A stretch of 64,000 bases of DNA, taken from contig NCEV01000003.1 of the NCBI GenBank assembly GCA_002280875.1, positions 92,999 to 156,998 on the forward strand. The letters are read 5' to 3'. Under the pieces are notes generated by a model. It saw only the letters and a program-made list of their open reading frames with translations, made no database searches and was not told where the DNA came from. Origin of the DNA: Caulobacter sp. 32-67-35. Its GTDB lineage: Bacteria; Pseudomonadota; Alphaproteobacteria; Caulobacterales; Caulobacteraceae. Position 1 is the first letter of the stretch; every line of letters begins with the position of its first letter. Positions 1 to 8,550 of the stretch are shown here, piece by piece. A program made the translations under genes and the position numbers.

Positions 1-413
1 GGGCCTGCGCCATCGGCCGGCTCGAAGGCGTCCATGCCGCAGCGAACCATAAAGCCGGCCTGCTCCTGCAACACGTCGCCCACCGCCCGCACTTCGCCCT
101 GATAGTTGAAGCGCTCACGCAGCAGACGGGCCGAGGTATAGGCGCGGCCGTCGCGGAACTTCGGAAAGGCCACGGCCACCACCGCCAGACGCGGCAGGTC
201 ATAGGCCAGGGCCTCGACCTCTTCGTTGGACTCGATGCGCACCCCCACCCTGCGGCTGTTGGACGACAGCAGCGCGTCGCCCTCGGCCTGGAAGCGGGCC
301 AAGGACAGGATGACGTCGCCGGTTTCCGGGATGGCGTCCTCGTCAGTCACATGGACGAAGCTGTCGTCGGCGAAACCGGCGACGCCATTCTCGAGCTTAA
401 TCAGCCTGGGCAT
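1..413 (-). CDS. DUF934 family protein (3' end cut by window edge)
   Basis: This is a minus-strand gene running off the left edge. It begins at an ATG at 413 and reads MPRLIKLENGVAGFADDSF, then continues through a segment with NSRRVGVRIESNEEVEAL and RLLRERFNYQGEVRAVGDVL, which I recognise as DUF934. DUF934 proteins are small, have no proven enzymatic role and nearly always follow cysI in alphaproteobacteria, so a part in sulfite or nitrite reduction is inferred from context only. The start lies 17 bases inside the end of cysI, so the two are probably translationally coupled. The conserved RLPRLAV and FPKFRDGRAYTSARLLRERF-like blocks are present. The C-terminus is not visible. Confidence 0.8.
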   Translation of the reverse strand, partial: MPRLIKLENGVAGFADDSFVHVTDEDAIPETGDVILSLARFQAEGDALLSSNSRRVGVRIESNEEVEALAYDLPRLAVVAVAFPKFRDGRAYTSARLLRERFNYQGEVRAVGDVLQEQAGFMVRCGMDAFEPADGAG

Positions 414-2055
414 AGACAGCCTCCTTGAAGGGCTCGAGGCCGACGCGGCGATAGGTGTCGAGGAAGCGCTCCTCGCCCGTGCGGATACCCAGATAGGCCT
501 CGACCAGGGTGTCGATGGCGCCGGCCACCTTGTCGGCGGGCAGCGCCGGGCCCAGGATCTTACCGATCGAGGCGTCTTCGGCGCCGGAACCGCCCAGCGA
601 CAGCTGGTAGAATTCCTCGCCCTTCTTATCGACGCCCAGGATGCCGATGTGGGCCACGTGATGGTGGCCGCAGGCGTTGATGCAGCCGCTGATCTTGATC
701 TTCAGTTCGCCCACCTTTTCGGCGTGGTCCTCGTCGGCGAACTTGGCGGCGATATCCTGGGCCACCCCGATGGCGCGGGCATTGGCCAGGGCGCAATAGT
801 CCAGGCCCGGGCAGGCGATGATGTCGCTGGCCAGATCGATATTGGCGGTGGCGAGCCCCGCCGCCGCGAGCGCGGCGTGGACAGCCGGAACATCATCCAG
901 CTTCACATGCGGCAGCACCATGTTCTGGGCGTGGGTCACCCGAACATCGTTGAGGCTGTACTGCTCGGCCAGATCGGCGATCAGGTCCAGCTGGTCGGCC
1001 GTCGCGTCGCCCGGCGTCTGGCCTTGCGCCTTCAGCGAGATCTCGACAATGGCGTAGCCGGGCTTCTTGTGTGGCTTGATGTTGTTGCGCGCGAAGCGTT
1101 GCAGGACCGGGCTGGCGGCCCTGGCGGCTTCAAAGACGTCCGAGCGCTCGGGCAGAGTCTCGAACGGCGTCGAGGCGAAGGCGCCCCGGATGCGGGCCAG
1201 TTCGTGGTCGGGCAGGTCGGCGCGGGCGGCGTCGATCTTGGCCCACTCTTCCTCCACCTGACGGCCGAACTCCTCGGCGCCCAGGGCGGCGACTAGGATC
1301 TTGATGCGGGCCTTGTAGATGTTGTCGCGGCGACCATGGCGGTTATAGACCCGCAGCACAGCCTCCAGATAGCTGAGCAGACGGCTGACCGGCAGGTGCT
1401 CCTTGATGGTGGGGCCGACATAGGGCGTGCGACCCTGGCCGCCGCCGACGATTACCTCGAAACCCAGCGAGCCGTCGCGGGCCCGGCGCAGCATCAGGCC
1501 GATATCGTGCACCTTGGCGGCCGTGCGGTCCTTGGCGGCGCCGGTGATGGCGATCTTGAACTTGCGCGGGAGATAGCTGAACTCAGGGTGCAGGGTCGAC
1601 CACTGGCGGATCACCTCGGCCCAGACGCGCGGGTCGTCGATCTCCTCGGCCGTGGCGCCGGCATAGGGGTCGGAGGTGGTGTTGCGGATGCAGTTGCCGC
1701 TGGTCTGGATGGCGTGCAGATCCACCTGGGCCAGGGCGTCGAGGATGTCCGGCGCGTCCTTCAGCTTCACCCAGTTGAACTGGATGTTCTGACGCGTGGT
1801 CATGTGGCCGTAGCCCTTGTCGTAGGTCCGGGCGATCCAGGCCAGGCGACGGGTTTGAGCCGCGTTCAGCGAGCCATAGGGAATGGCCACCCGCAGCATG
1901 TAGGCGTGCAGTTGCAGATACAGGCCGTTCATCAGCCGCAGCGGCTTGAACTGGTCCTCGGTCATTTCGCCGGCCAGGCGGCGCTGCACCTGACCCCGGA
2001 ACTCGTTGGAGCGGTCGATCAGGAACTCGCGGTCGATGATGTCGTACTGGTACAT
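397..2055 (-). CDS. cysI: Siroheme/[4Fe-4S] sulfite or nitrite reductase, hemoprotein subunit
   Basis: The 552-residue protein carries the two duplicated ferredoxin-like halves of the sulfite/nitrite reductase family. The early motif YGHMTTRQNIQFNWV and the block SGNCIRNTTSDPYAG bind siroheme. The iron-sulfur ligands are seen in CPGLDYCALANA and ISGCINACGHHHVAHIG, the usual CxxxxxC...CxxxC pattern. It would reduce sulfite to sulfide (or nitrite to ammonia) in the cytoplasm. Neighbours (uroporphyrinogen methyltransferase for siroheme, DUF2849, DUF934) favour assimilatory sulfite reduction. No flavoprotein partner is visible. The start MYQYDIIDREF lies 3 bases after the DUF2849 stop, so the operon is tight. 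Family assignment is firm; the choice between sulfite and nitrite cannot be made from sequence alone. Confidence 0.92.
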   Translation of the reverse strand: MYQYDIIDREFLIDRSNEFRGQVQRRLAGEMTEDQFKPLRLMNGLYLQLHAYMLRVAIPYGSLNAAQTRRLAWIARTYDKGYGHMTTRQNIQFNWVKLKDAPDILDALAQVDLHAIQTSGNCIRNTTSDPYAGATAEEIDDPRVWAEVIRQWSTLHPEFSYLPRKFKIAITGAAKDRTAAKVHDIGLMLRRARDGSLGFEVIVGGGQGRTPYVGPTIKEHLPVSRLLSYLEAVLRVYNRHGRRDNIYKARIKILVAALGAEEFGRQVEEEWAKIDAARADLPDHELARIRGAFASTPFETLPERSDVFEAARAASPVLQRFARNNIKPHKKPGYAIVEISLKAQGQTPGDATADQLDLIADLAEQYSLNDVRVTHAQNMVLPHVKLDDVPAVHAALAAAGLATANIDLASDIIACPGLDYCALANARAIGVAQDIAAKFADEDHAEKVGELKIKISGCINACGHHHVAHIGILGVDKKGEEFYQLSLGGSGAEDASIGKILGPALPADKVAGAIDTLVEAYLGIRTGEERFLDTYRRVGLEPFKEAVYAQAD

Positions 2056-2058
2056 CGC

Positions 2059-2421
2059 TTACTTCCTGCGGATCAGATCGACACGGCCGCTGGAGCGGGC
2101 CGCGCCCGCCGCGTGGCGCAGGGCGTCGATGGACTCGCCGCCGTCGGCCTGCTTGCCGTGGGTGGGTTCATTGGTGGGGCCCAGCGCCCTGATGCGCTCG
2201 CGATAGCTGACCGGCGCCCAGTGGCCCTCGGACGGGGTCAGGTCGATGGGATAGACATCGACCACCACGGTGGGCTGGCCCTTGCCCGTGGCGACGGCGG
2301 CATCGACGGCGGCGTCGTCATTGTCAAACAACTGGGCGTCGCCGAAGGCCTCGACCCACTGGCCGGACTTCCAGAACACGACCTCGCCGTCGAGCAGGCG
2401 GTTGGCGGTAATGGCTTTCAT
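2059..2421 (-). CDS. DUF2849 family protein
   Basis: A 120-residue protein starting MKAITANRLLDGEVVFWK, typical of DUF2849. The family has no proven activity, but it is consistently encoded between a siroheme-type methyltransferase and cysI in alphaproteobacteria, as here. The first ATG overlaps the stop of the upstream methyltransferase by four bases (ATGA), and its own stop is 3 bases before cysI, so all are co-translated. The N-terminal half, with VVFWKSGQWVEAF and a acidic patch, is the conserved domain; the C-terminal 40 residues (from about residue 80) are polar and low in predicted structure. A role in delivering electrons or assembling the reductase is only inference. Confidence 0.85.
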   Translation of the reverse strand: MKAITANRLLDGEVVFWKSGQWVEAFGDAQLFDNDDAAVDAAVATGKGQPTVVVDVYPIDLTPSEGHWAPVSYRERIRALGPTNEPTHGKQADGGESIDALRHAAGAARSSGRVDLIRRK

Positions 2422-3260
2422 GAGCGCGAGCTCCGCTCGAACGATTGAAACTGGGAAACGACAGCGTCGACGGGCGCGACGTCAGCCATCGCCATGGCCT
2501 CGCCCACCATCAACAGCGCAGGGCCTTTCAGACCCTCCGCCGCGACGGCCAGACCGGCCAGGGTGGTGAGGATGCGGCGCTCGTCGGCGCGGCTGGCGTT
2601 CTCGACGACAAGCGCCGGGGTCGAGGCCGCACGACCAGCGGCGATCAGGCGCTGGGCGATCAGGCCGGCGGTCGAGACCCCCATATAGACGACAACGGTC
2701 TGGTTGGGTCGCGCCAGGGCGACCCAGTCCAGGTCCGGATCCCCGTGAGCGGCATGGCCGGTGACAAAGGTGACGGCCTGCGCCGAACCGCGATGGGTCA
2801 GGGGCGCGCCAGCGCCGGCCGAGGCGGCCAGGGCGGCGGTAACGCCAGGCACGACGTGGCACTCGACGCCGGCCTCGCGACAGGCGGCCAGCTCTTCGCC
2901 GCCGCGTCCGAACAGGAACGGGTCGCCGCCCTTCAGACGCACGACCGTCAGCCCCTCAAGCGCCAGAGCGACCAGCAGCTGGCTGATGTCGTCCTGCGGC
3001 AGGGTGTGACGCGACTTGCGCTTGGCCACATCGATGCGGCGGGCCCGGGACGGGGCCAGATCCAGGATCTCGGCCGAAACCAGCCCGTCATGCACGATGA
3101 CATCGGCGGTCTGCAGAACCTTCAGGGCCTTGATGGTCAGCAGGTCCGGATCGCCAGGACCCGCGCCCACCAGATGCACAACACCCGGCGCGCGCACGGC
3201 CTCGCCCCCGCCGAGAACGACGAGGCCAGGCTTGCGATTACGGGCCGATAGGCGGGCCAT
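2418..3260 (-). CDS. cobA: Uroporphyrinogen-III C-methyltransferase (siroheme pathway)
   Basis: The 280-residue protein shows the tetrapyrrole methylase signatures HLVGAGPGDPDLLT near residue 30, VRLKGGDPFLFGRGGEE, and PGVTAALAASAGAGAPLTHRG. It methylates uroporphyrinogen III twice with SAM to precorrin-2, the first step to siroheme, the cofactor of the adjacent CysI. It lacks the N-terminal dehydrogenase/ferrochelatase part of full-length CysG, so it is a single-function SUMT. I chose the ATG at 3260 (MARLSARNRKPGLV) because the family fold starts soon after; the reading frame is open for another 300 bases upstream but that stretch has no family features and runs into the divergent LysR promoter region. 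Gene name cobA or cysG would both be used. Confidence 0.9.
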   Translation of the reverse strand: MARLSARNRKPGLVVLGGGEAVRAPGVVHLVGAGPGDPDLLTIKALKVLQTADVIVHDGLVSAEILDLAPSRARRIDVAKRKSRHTLPQDDISQLLVALALEGLTVVRLKGGDPFLFGRGGEELAACREAGVECHVVPGVTAALAASAGAGAPLTHRGSAQAVTFVTGHAAHGDPDLDWVALARPNQTVVVYMGVSTAGLIAQRLIAAGRAASTPALVVENASRADERRILTTLAGLAVAAEGLKGPALLMVGEAMAMADVAPVDAVVSQFQSFERSSRS

Positions 3261-3447
3261 GCGATATAGAACCTCTATCAACGCGGTCGGGATATAACCG
3301 TAGAATGCAAGACGGGGTCGCCCCGTAAGACGACCCCGCGCGCGCCGGCCAGTGAAAAGGGCCATTCCACCAGCGAGCTCTTGCAAACTGGTCTTGGGCG
3401 GTCCAATTCGCAAACAAGGACTTCTGCCGGGGCGTTCAGTAAAACTC

Positions 3448-4404
3448 ATGGAAAGACAGAACGAGCGCCGCAGGCTTCCTCCGTTGAATGCCCTTCGGGC
3501 ATTCGAGGCTGCAGCCCGCCATCTGAACTTCAGCCGCGCCGCCGACGAGCTGTCGGTCACGCCCGGCGCGGTCAGCCAGCAGATCCAGAACCTGGAAGAC
3601 TATGTCGGCGCGGCCCTGTTCAAGCGCACGCCCAAGGGGTTGTTGCTGACCGACGCGGCCCAGACCGCCCTGCCCGCCCTGCGCGAGGCCTTCGATCGCC
3701 TGGCCGAGGCGGCATCCCTTCTCACCGCCGCCGTCGACGGTCGCCGACTGACCCTGACCGCCGCGCCGTCGTTCGCCGCCAAGTGGCTGGTGCCGCGCCT
3801 GGGCAAGTTCGAGCAGGCCCAGCCCCAGGTGGATGTCTGGCTGTCGGCCGGCATGGAGGTGGTCGATTTCGCGGCCGGCGAGGTGGACCTGGCGATTCGC
3901 TATGGCTCCGGCCGCTATCCCGGCCTGGAGGTGGTGCGCCTGCTGAGCGAAACCGTCGTGCCCGTGGTCAGCCCCGCCCTGTTGGCTGATAATCCGCTGA
4001 CCGCGCCCGAGGACCTGGCCCGCCACATCCTGCTACACGACGGCTCGCCCGACGCCGATGACAGCTGCCCCGACTGGGCCATGTGGCTGGCGGCGCGCGG
4101 CCTGCGCACCATCGACGGCTCACGGGGTCCGCGCTTCAACCAGTCCAGCATGGTGATCGAGGCCGCCGCCAACGGCCGTGGCGTAGCCTTGGCCAAACGC
4201 ACCCTGGCTCAGGCCGATCTGGACGCCGGACGCCTGGTGATCCCCTTCGAGATGGCCACGGCCGTCGACTTTGCCTATTACGTCGTCCATCCCAAGGCCA
4301 AGGGACGACTGCCTCAAGTGAAGGCCTTCGTCACCTGGCTCAAGGACGAGGCCGCCGCGCACGAGGCGGCGCTCCTCACGATGGACAACGGCGCGGGTAT
4401 CTAG
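3448..4404 (+). CDS. LysR-family transcriptional regulator (GcvA-like)
   Basis: A 318-residue regulator. The N-terminal winged helix-turn-helix is RRRLPPLNALRAFEAAARH followed by NFSRAADELSVTPGAVSQQI, the classic LysR pattern with the GcvA/AmpR-like PPLNALRAFEAAAR opening. The effector domain (from about residue 95) contains RLTLTAAPSFAAKWLVPRL and DLAIRYGSG. I chose the ATG at 3448 because the helix-turn-helix begins a few residues later; an in-frame ATG 96 bases upstream adds a segment with no family likeness. It is transcribed away from the siroheme/sulfite operon, with about 190 bases between the two starts, so it may control that operon or itself. The chorismate mutase follows 6 bases after its stop. 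The effector is unknown. Confidence 0.88.
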   Translation: MERQNERRRLPPLNALRAFEAAARHLNFSRAADELSVTPGAVSQQIQNLEDYVGAALFKRTPKGLLLTDAAQTALPALREAFDRLAEAASLLTAAVDGRRLTLTAAPSFAAKWLVPRLGKFEQAQPQVDVWLSAGMEVVDFAAGEVDLAIRYGSGRYPGLEVVRLLSETVVPVVSPALLADNPLTAPEDLARHILLHDGSPDADDSCPDWAMWLAARGLRTIDGSRGPRFNQSSMVIEAAANGRGVALAKRTLAQADLDAGRLVIPFEMATAVDFAYYVVHPKAKGRLPQVKAFVTWLKDEAAAHEAALLTMDNGAGI

Positions 4405-4410
4405 GGCTTC

Positions 4411-4740
4411 ATGGTCAAGACGAATATCGAGGTCGGCGAACGACGGGTTCCCGACGACTGCCAGACCATGCTTGACGTGCGTCAGGGCGTGGACGCCCTG
4501 GACCGCGCCCTGGTGGCCCTGCTGACCGAGCGTCAGGGCTATATGGACGCCGCCGCGCGCATCAAGGCCGACCGCTCCAAGGTCTTCGACCGCGCAAGGA
4601 TCGAGGACGTCGTGACCAAGGTGAAGGCCGCCGCCCGCGAGGCCGGCTTGTCGGAAGCCATCGTCGAGCCGGTCTGGCGCACCCTGATCGACCGCTGCAT
4701 CGCCTATGAGTACGACAGCTGGGACAGGACGAAGGGCTGA
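4411..4740 (+). CDS. Chorismate mutase, type II (AroQ class)
   Basis: A 109-residue all-helical protein. The arrangement LDVRQGVDALDRALVALLTERQGYMDAAARIK with the later ARIEDVVTKVKAAAREAGL and VWRTLIDRCIAYE matches AroQ/PchB-type chorismate mutases: an early Arg (in DVRQGVD), a Lys in helix 1-2 (RIKADRSKVFD) and the terminal helix with a Glu-Tyr pair. It converts chorismate to prephenate for phenylalanine and tyrosine synthesis. No signal peptide is visible, so it is cytoplasmic, unlike secreted *AroQ. It is 6 bases downstream of the LysR gene and probably co-transcribed. Since PchB-like isochorismate lyases share the fold, the exact reaction is likely but not certain. Confidence 0.85.
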   Translation: MVKTNIEVGERRVPDDCQTMLDVRQGVDALDRALVALLTERQGYMDAAARIKADRSKVFDRARIEDVVTKVKAAAREAGLSEAIVEPVWRTLIDRCIAYEYDSWDRTKG

Positions 4741-4765
4741 GGCGCGAACCTCAGCCCTGCTGATT

Positions 4766-5596
4766 CTAGCGATTGCCGCCGATCAGGTCGCCCAGACCGC
4801 CCAGCAGCGAGCCCTCGCCCTGGTTGCCGCCCTGGCCGCCGGCCGCCTGCAGCATCCGGCCTGCCAGACGCGAGAACGGCAGCGACTGGATCCACACCTT
4901 TCCCGGGCCGCGCAGGCGCGCGAAGAACAGCCCCTCGCCGCCGAACAGCACGCTCTTGACCCCGCCGGCCATCACCAGGTCGAAGTCGACGCCCGGCGTA
5001 TAAGCGGCCAGACAGCCGGTATCGACGTGCAGCTCCTCGCCGGCCTTGAGCTCGCGCTCGACCAGCGTGCCGCCCATCTGGACGAAGACCCAGCCGTCGC
5101 CTTCCAGCTTCTGCATGATGAAGCCCTCGCCGCCGAACAGGCCGGTCATCATCCGCTTCTGGAAGTGGATGCCGATCGACACGCCGCGCGCGGCAGCCAG
5201 GAAGCTGTCCTTCTGGCAGATCAGGGTTCCACCCAGCTGCCCCAGATTCAGCGGCAGGATCGTGCCCGGCGTCGGTGACGCGAAAGCCACCCGCGCCTTG
5301 CCCTGGCCGGTGTGGGTGAAGACCGTGGTGAACAGGCTCTCGCCGGTAATCAGTCGCTTGCCAGCGCCCAGAAGCTTGCCCATGAAGCCGCCGCCAGCCG
5401 CGCCCGCGCCGTCGCCAAACACCGTGGTCATCTCCACGCTGGCGTCCTTCCAGATGAAGGCGCCGGCTTCGGCCACCGCGCTCTCGCCAGGATCCAGCTC
5501 GATCTCGACGAACTGGAGCTCCTGGCCCTTGATGTCGAAATCGATGTCGTCGGCGACGTTGGCGTTGCGCTCGTGACGCCAGGGGCTGGGGGGCAT
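4766..5596 (-). CDS. TIGR00266/AIM24 family protein
   Basis: The 276-residue protein begins MPPSPWRHERNANVADD and has the glycine-rich core GGGFMGKLLGAGKRLITGES, FTHTGQGKARVAFASPTPG and GLFGGEGFIMQKLEGDGWVF that mark the AIM24/TIGR00266 family (a double-stranded beta-helix fold related to tryptophan RNA-binding attenuator proteins). No enzymatic role is established. The C-terminal 35 residues are rich in Gly and Gln and look disordered. There is no signal peptide, so it is probably cytoplasmic. It is convergent with the chorismate mutase gene, with only 25 bases between stops. A later start (after the first 14 residues) is possible because the family core starts at DIDFDIKGQ. Confidence 0.85.
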   Translation of the reverse strand: MPPSPWRHERNANVADDIDFDIKGQELQFVEIELDPGESAVAEAGAFIWKDASVEMTTVFGDGAGAAGGGFMGKLLGAGKRLITGESLFTTVFTHTGQGKARVAFASPTPGTILPLNLGQLGGTLICQKDSFLAAARGVSIGIHFQKRMMTGLFGGEGFIMQKLEGDGWVFVQMGGTLVERELKAGEELHVDTGCLAAYTPGVDFDLVMAGGVKSVLFGGEGLFFARLRGPGKVWIQSLPFSRLAGRMLQAAGGQGGNQGEGSLLGGLGDLIGGNR

Positions 5597-5712
5597 GGGG
5601 AAGGCTCCGGTTGCTAAGCCCCCAATCTAGGCTGGCGACGCGGATGTCCCAAGACCACCGCGTCATCGTTCTTGTAGAGGCCGGGCGCTTTCCGTCTGGA
5701 AAGGGTGGCGAC

Positions 5713-6051
5713 CTAGCCCTTCAACGACTTCAGCATCTGCTCATGGGCATAGGCGGCTATGTCCATCAGCGCCGCATCCAGAGCCGTCTTCACGTCGTCC
5801 AGGCTGGCCTGACCAGCTTCACAGCGCTCGCAGACATCGCCGAGCGCGAAGGCGCCCACGCCCCGCGCGGCGCCCTTGACGGTGTGGACTGCGTCGCGCC
5901 AGCCGGCATGGGCGGGATCCAGCATCGGGGTCCACATCGCCGCCTGCTCGCGGAACAGGGCCAACACCTCGTCGACCACCCCGGAATCGCCCGCGGCGAA
6001 CCCTTCCAGATAGGCGAAATCGACTGCGCCGCTGATGTCTCGTCTGGCCAA
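5713..6051 (-). CDS. shpA: Single-domain histidine phosphotransferase (HPt), ShpA-like
   Basis: The 112-residue all-helical protein consists of one HPt domain. The phospho-acceptor is His56 in AVHTVKGAARGVGA, matching the HxxKG(A/S)xxxG consensus, followed by LGDVCERCEAG. Such proteins relay phosphate between a hybrid kinase receiver and a response regulator. The length and opening MARRDISGAVDFAYLEGF resemble what I remember of Caulobacter ShpA, the phosphotransferase of the ShkA-ShpA-TacA stalk-biogenesis relay; that identity is memory-based and should be checked. It lies between the AIM24-like gene and tRNA-Lys, as a single-gene unit, with the coding start 82 bases from the tRNA and facing away from it. 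Confidence 0.72.
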   Translation of the reverse strand: MARRDISGAVDFAYLEGFAAGDSGVVDEVLALFREQAAMWTPMLDPAHAGWRDAVHTVKGAARGVGAFALGDVCERCEAGQASLDDVKTALDAALMDIAAYAHEQMLKSLKG

Positions 6052-6132
6052 AAAATAGTCCCTTGCGTTCCAGGAATCTTTGCGTATGTTCCGCGCCTCG
6101 CCGCCGGGGCAGTCAAGTGCTTCGGACCGAGC

Positions 6133-6208
<76 letters not shown>

Positions 6209-6394
6209 CTTACCCCCGAAAATCAGTCTGTTAAAGATCACCCCTCGGGGGCGATCGGCGGCAGGTCTAGTTCGTGGGCTGCGCCTTGGCCACAACCCGT
6301 CGCAAGCCTCTCGCGGTCTGGCGCAATGCCGCTAAGCTCGGCGTGAAACGCGTGTTCGATCCGGATGCGTGATGGATTCGCCCAAGGCCGCACC

Positions 6395-7576
6395 ATGAGT
6401 TCTGATCCCGCCGCGACAACGTCCGACCCCCAACTGCTGGACGCCCTGCGCGACACCGTCCGGGCCCTGTGCCGCGACTTTCCGCCCGTCTACTGGCGCG
6501 GTCTGGATCGCGAAAAGGCCTATCCCACCGGTTTCGTACAGGCGATGACCAAGGCGGGCCTGCTGGGCGTGCTGATCCCCGAGGCATATGGCGGCAGCGG
6601 CCTGGGCCTGACGGCGGCGGCGACCATTCTGGAAGAGGTTCACGCCAGCGGCGGCAATGCGGCGGCCCTGCATGCCCAGATGTACACCATGGGCACGGTG
6701 CTGCGACATGGCTCGGCCGAGCAGAAGGAGATGTGGCTGCCCGCCGTGGCCGACGGCTCGATCCGCCTGCAGGCCTTCGGCGTCACCGAGCCCACCGCAG
6801 GCACGGATACAACCTCGATCACCACTTTCGCGCGACGCGAGGGCGACACCTATGTGGTCAATGGCCAGAAGGTCTGGACCAGCCGGGCCGAGCATTCCGA
6901 CCTGATGGTGCTGCTGGCCCGCACCACGCCGAAAGATCAGGTCACGAAGAAGAGTGAGGGCCTGTCGGTCTTCCTGGTCGACATGCGCGCCGCCCAGGGC
7001 AAGGGCCTGACGATCAAGCCGATCGCCACGATGCTGAACCACGCCACCACCGAGGTCTTTTTCGACAATCTGGTCATCCCCGCCGACAGCCTGATCGGCC
7101 AAGAGGGCAAGGGCTTCAAATACATCCTCGACGGCATGAACGCCGAGCGCATCCTGATCGCCGCCGAATGCCTGGGCGACAGCGCCTGGCTGATCGGCAA
7201 GGCCCGCGACTACGCCAATGAGCGGCGGGTGTTCAATCGCCCGATCGGCCAGAACCAGGGCGTGCAGTTCCCGATCGCCCGCGCCTACGCCCAGGCCCAT
7301 GCCGCCCGCCTGACCGTCTATGACGCCGCCGCCCGCTATGAGGCCGGCCTGCCTTGCGGAGAACATGCCAATATCGCGAAAATGCTGGCCTCCGAGGCAA
7401 GCTGGGCGGCCGCCGACATGTGTCTGCAGACCCACGGCGGCTTCGGCTTCGCCGAGGAATATGATGTCGAGCGCAAGTTCCGCGAGACGCGGCTCTATCA
7501 GGTGGCCCCGATCTCCACGAACATGATCCTGGCCTATGTCGCCGAGCACGTGCTGGGCTTGCCGAGGTCGTACTGA
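6395..7576 (+). CDS. Acyl-CoA dehydrogenase family protein
   Basis: The 393-residue protein has the family layout: N-terminal helical domain with MTKAGLLGVLIPEAYGGSGL, the middle beta domain with AFGVTEPTAGTDTTSI (flavin-binding signature) and VVNGQKVWTSRAEHSD, and the C-terminal helical domain with DYANERRVFNRPIGQNQGVQ and LQTHGGFGFAEEYDVERKF. It would oxidise an acyl-CoA to the enoyl-CoA with FAD, passing electrons to ETF. The overlapping downstream gene is a MaoC-type hydratase, so the pair may act in sequence on a branched or dicarboxylic acyl-CoA. I chose the ATG at 6395 (MSSDPAATTSD); an in-frame ATG 30 bases earlier lacks support. The substrate cannot be told from sequence. Confidence 0.88.
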   Translation: MSSDPAATTSDPQLLDALRDTVRALCRDFPPVYWRGLDREKAYPTGFVQAMTKAGLLGVLIPEAYGGSGLGLTAAATILEEVHASGGNAAALHAQMYTMGTVLRHGSAEQKEMWLPAVADGSIRLQAFGVTEPTAGTDTTSITTFARREGDTYVVNGQKVWTSRAEHSDLMVLLARTTPKDQVTKKSEGLSVFLVDMRAAQGKGLTIKPIATMLNHATTEVFFDNLVIPADSLIGQEGKGFKYILDGMNAERILIAAECLGDSAWLIGKARDYANERRVFNRPIGQNQGVQFPIARAYAQAHAARLTVYDAAARYEAGLPCGEHANIAKMLASEASWAAADMCLQTHGGFGFAEEYDVERKFRETRLYQVAPISTNMILAYVAEHVLGLPRSY

Positions 7577-8397
7577 TGGCGAACATCACCGACTGGATCG
7601 GCCGCGAGCGACGCCGGGTCGAGGTGCTGGCGCCGGGCGATCTGGCGCGGCTGGCGGCGGTGCTGGATCGTCCGGAAGCGCCGCTGGAGGTCCCGCCCGC
7701 CTGGCACTGGGCCTGCGCGGTCGAGACGCCTCGCCAGTCGGAGATCGGCCCTGACGGCCACCCCCTGCGCGGCGGGTTCATGCCGCCGATCGAGGCGCCC
7801 CGCCGGATGTTCGCCGCCTCTGACATGCGGTTCGAGGCGCCGCTGCTGGCCGGCGTCGAAACTGAATGGGTCGAGCGCCTCGCCTCAATCGTCGAAAAGC
7901 CCGGCCGCAGCGGGGCACTGACCTTCGTCGAGGTTGAACGCCGCGTCGCGCAGGGCGGGCGCCTGTGTGTGGCCGAGACCCAGACCCTCGTCTATCGCCA
8001 ACCGCCGGAGCTAGGCGAGCCCCCGCCCTCCCCGATCACCGCGCCCGATTACGCCGACTGGCGTACGATGGTCATGCCGGATGCGGCCCTGCTGATGCGG
8101 TTCTCGGCGGCGACGTTCAACGCCCACCGCATTCACTACGACCGGGATTATGCGGCCAAGGTCGAGGGTTATCCGGGGCTGGTGGTCCACGGCCCGCTGA
8201 TCGCGCTCAGCCTGCTGGAGGCGATGCCGCCCGGACGTGCGGCGGTTACGCGCTTCTCGTTCAGGGCCGTGCGGCCGCTGTTCGACGGCGCGCCATTCGA
8301 GGTGTGCGGCAAGCTGGTGGAGGACGGGGCTGAGCTATGGGCGCGGTCGGCCGAGGGTTGGCTGGCGATGACGGCGCGGGTGGCGTTGGCAAACTAA
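7576..8397 (+). CDS. MaoC/HTD2-type acyl-CoA hydratase (mesaconyl/itaconyl-CoA hydratase-like)
   Basis: A 273-residue protein with two hot-dog folds. The N-terminal FAS1-like dehydratase half contains GGFMPPIEAPRRMFAASDM, typical of mesaconyl-C4-CoA hydratase and mitochondrial HTD2-like proteins. The C-terminal half has RFSAATFNAHRIHYDRDYA and GYPGLVVHGPLIA, the catalytic Asp/His-containing MaoC hydratase motif. It should add or remove water from an enoyl-CoA. Its ATG overlaps the last base of the acyl-CoA dehydrogenase stop (TGATG), so the two are translationally coupled, and the reactions are consecutive in chemistry. The true substrate is uncertain; mesaconyl-C4-CoA is only the name of the best-studied relative. 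Confidence 0.8.
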   Translation: MANITDWIGRERRRVEVLAPGDLARLAAVLDRPEAPLEVPPAWHWACAVETPRQSEIGPDGHPLRGGFMPPIEAPRRMFAASDMRFEAPLLAGVETEWVERLASIVEKPGRSGALTFVEVERRVAQGGRLCVAETQTLVYRQPPELGEPPPSPITAPDYADWRTMVMPDAALLMRFSAATFNAHRIHYDRDYAAKVEGYPGLVVHGPLIALSLLEAMPPGRAAVTRFSFRAVRPLFDGAPFEVCGKLVEDGAELWARSAEGWLAMTARVALAN

Positions 8398-8410
8398 CAC
8401 TCTCAAAAAC

Positions 8411-8541
8411 CCGCTCTCCCCGGCGAAGGCCGGGGCCCAGATTCAGCCAGAACGTCTGGGGATGATGCGCCTGCAGCCGTAGCCAAGCGCACCAATCTCC
8501 CTGGATTCGATCTGGGCCCCGGCCTTCGCCAGGGAGAGCGG
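8411..8541 (+). repeat. Intergenic inverted repeat with GATTC in each arm (CerM-like)
   Basis: Two arms of about 35 bases, CCGCTCTCCCCGGCGAAGGC at 8411 and the complementary GGCCTTCGCC...GGGAGAGCGG ending at 8541, are separated by about 57 bases. Each arm holds a CcrM-type GANTC site (GATTC at 8440-8444 and 8504-8508). The second member of this family lies at 46670-46759. Caulobacter CerM repeats are described as intergenic inverted repeats with GANTC sites; membership is inferred from memory of that description. It sits between convergent genes and could also act as a bidirectional terminator. Confidence 0.75.
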
Positions 8542-8550
8542 ATGAAAGCG

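Noticed and set aside
3261-3560. N-terminal extension of the uroporphyrinogen methyltransferase
   Set aside because: It overlaps the divergent LysR gene and has no family similarity; the ATG at 3260 gives the normal length.
6236-6256. Terminator after tRNA-Lys
   Set aside because: The GATC-CCCC/GGGG-GATC hairpin is short, has unpaired bases and lacks a T tract, so it was only mentioned with the tRNA.
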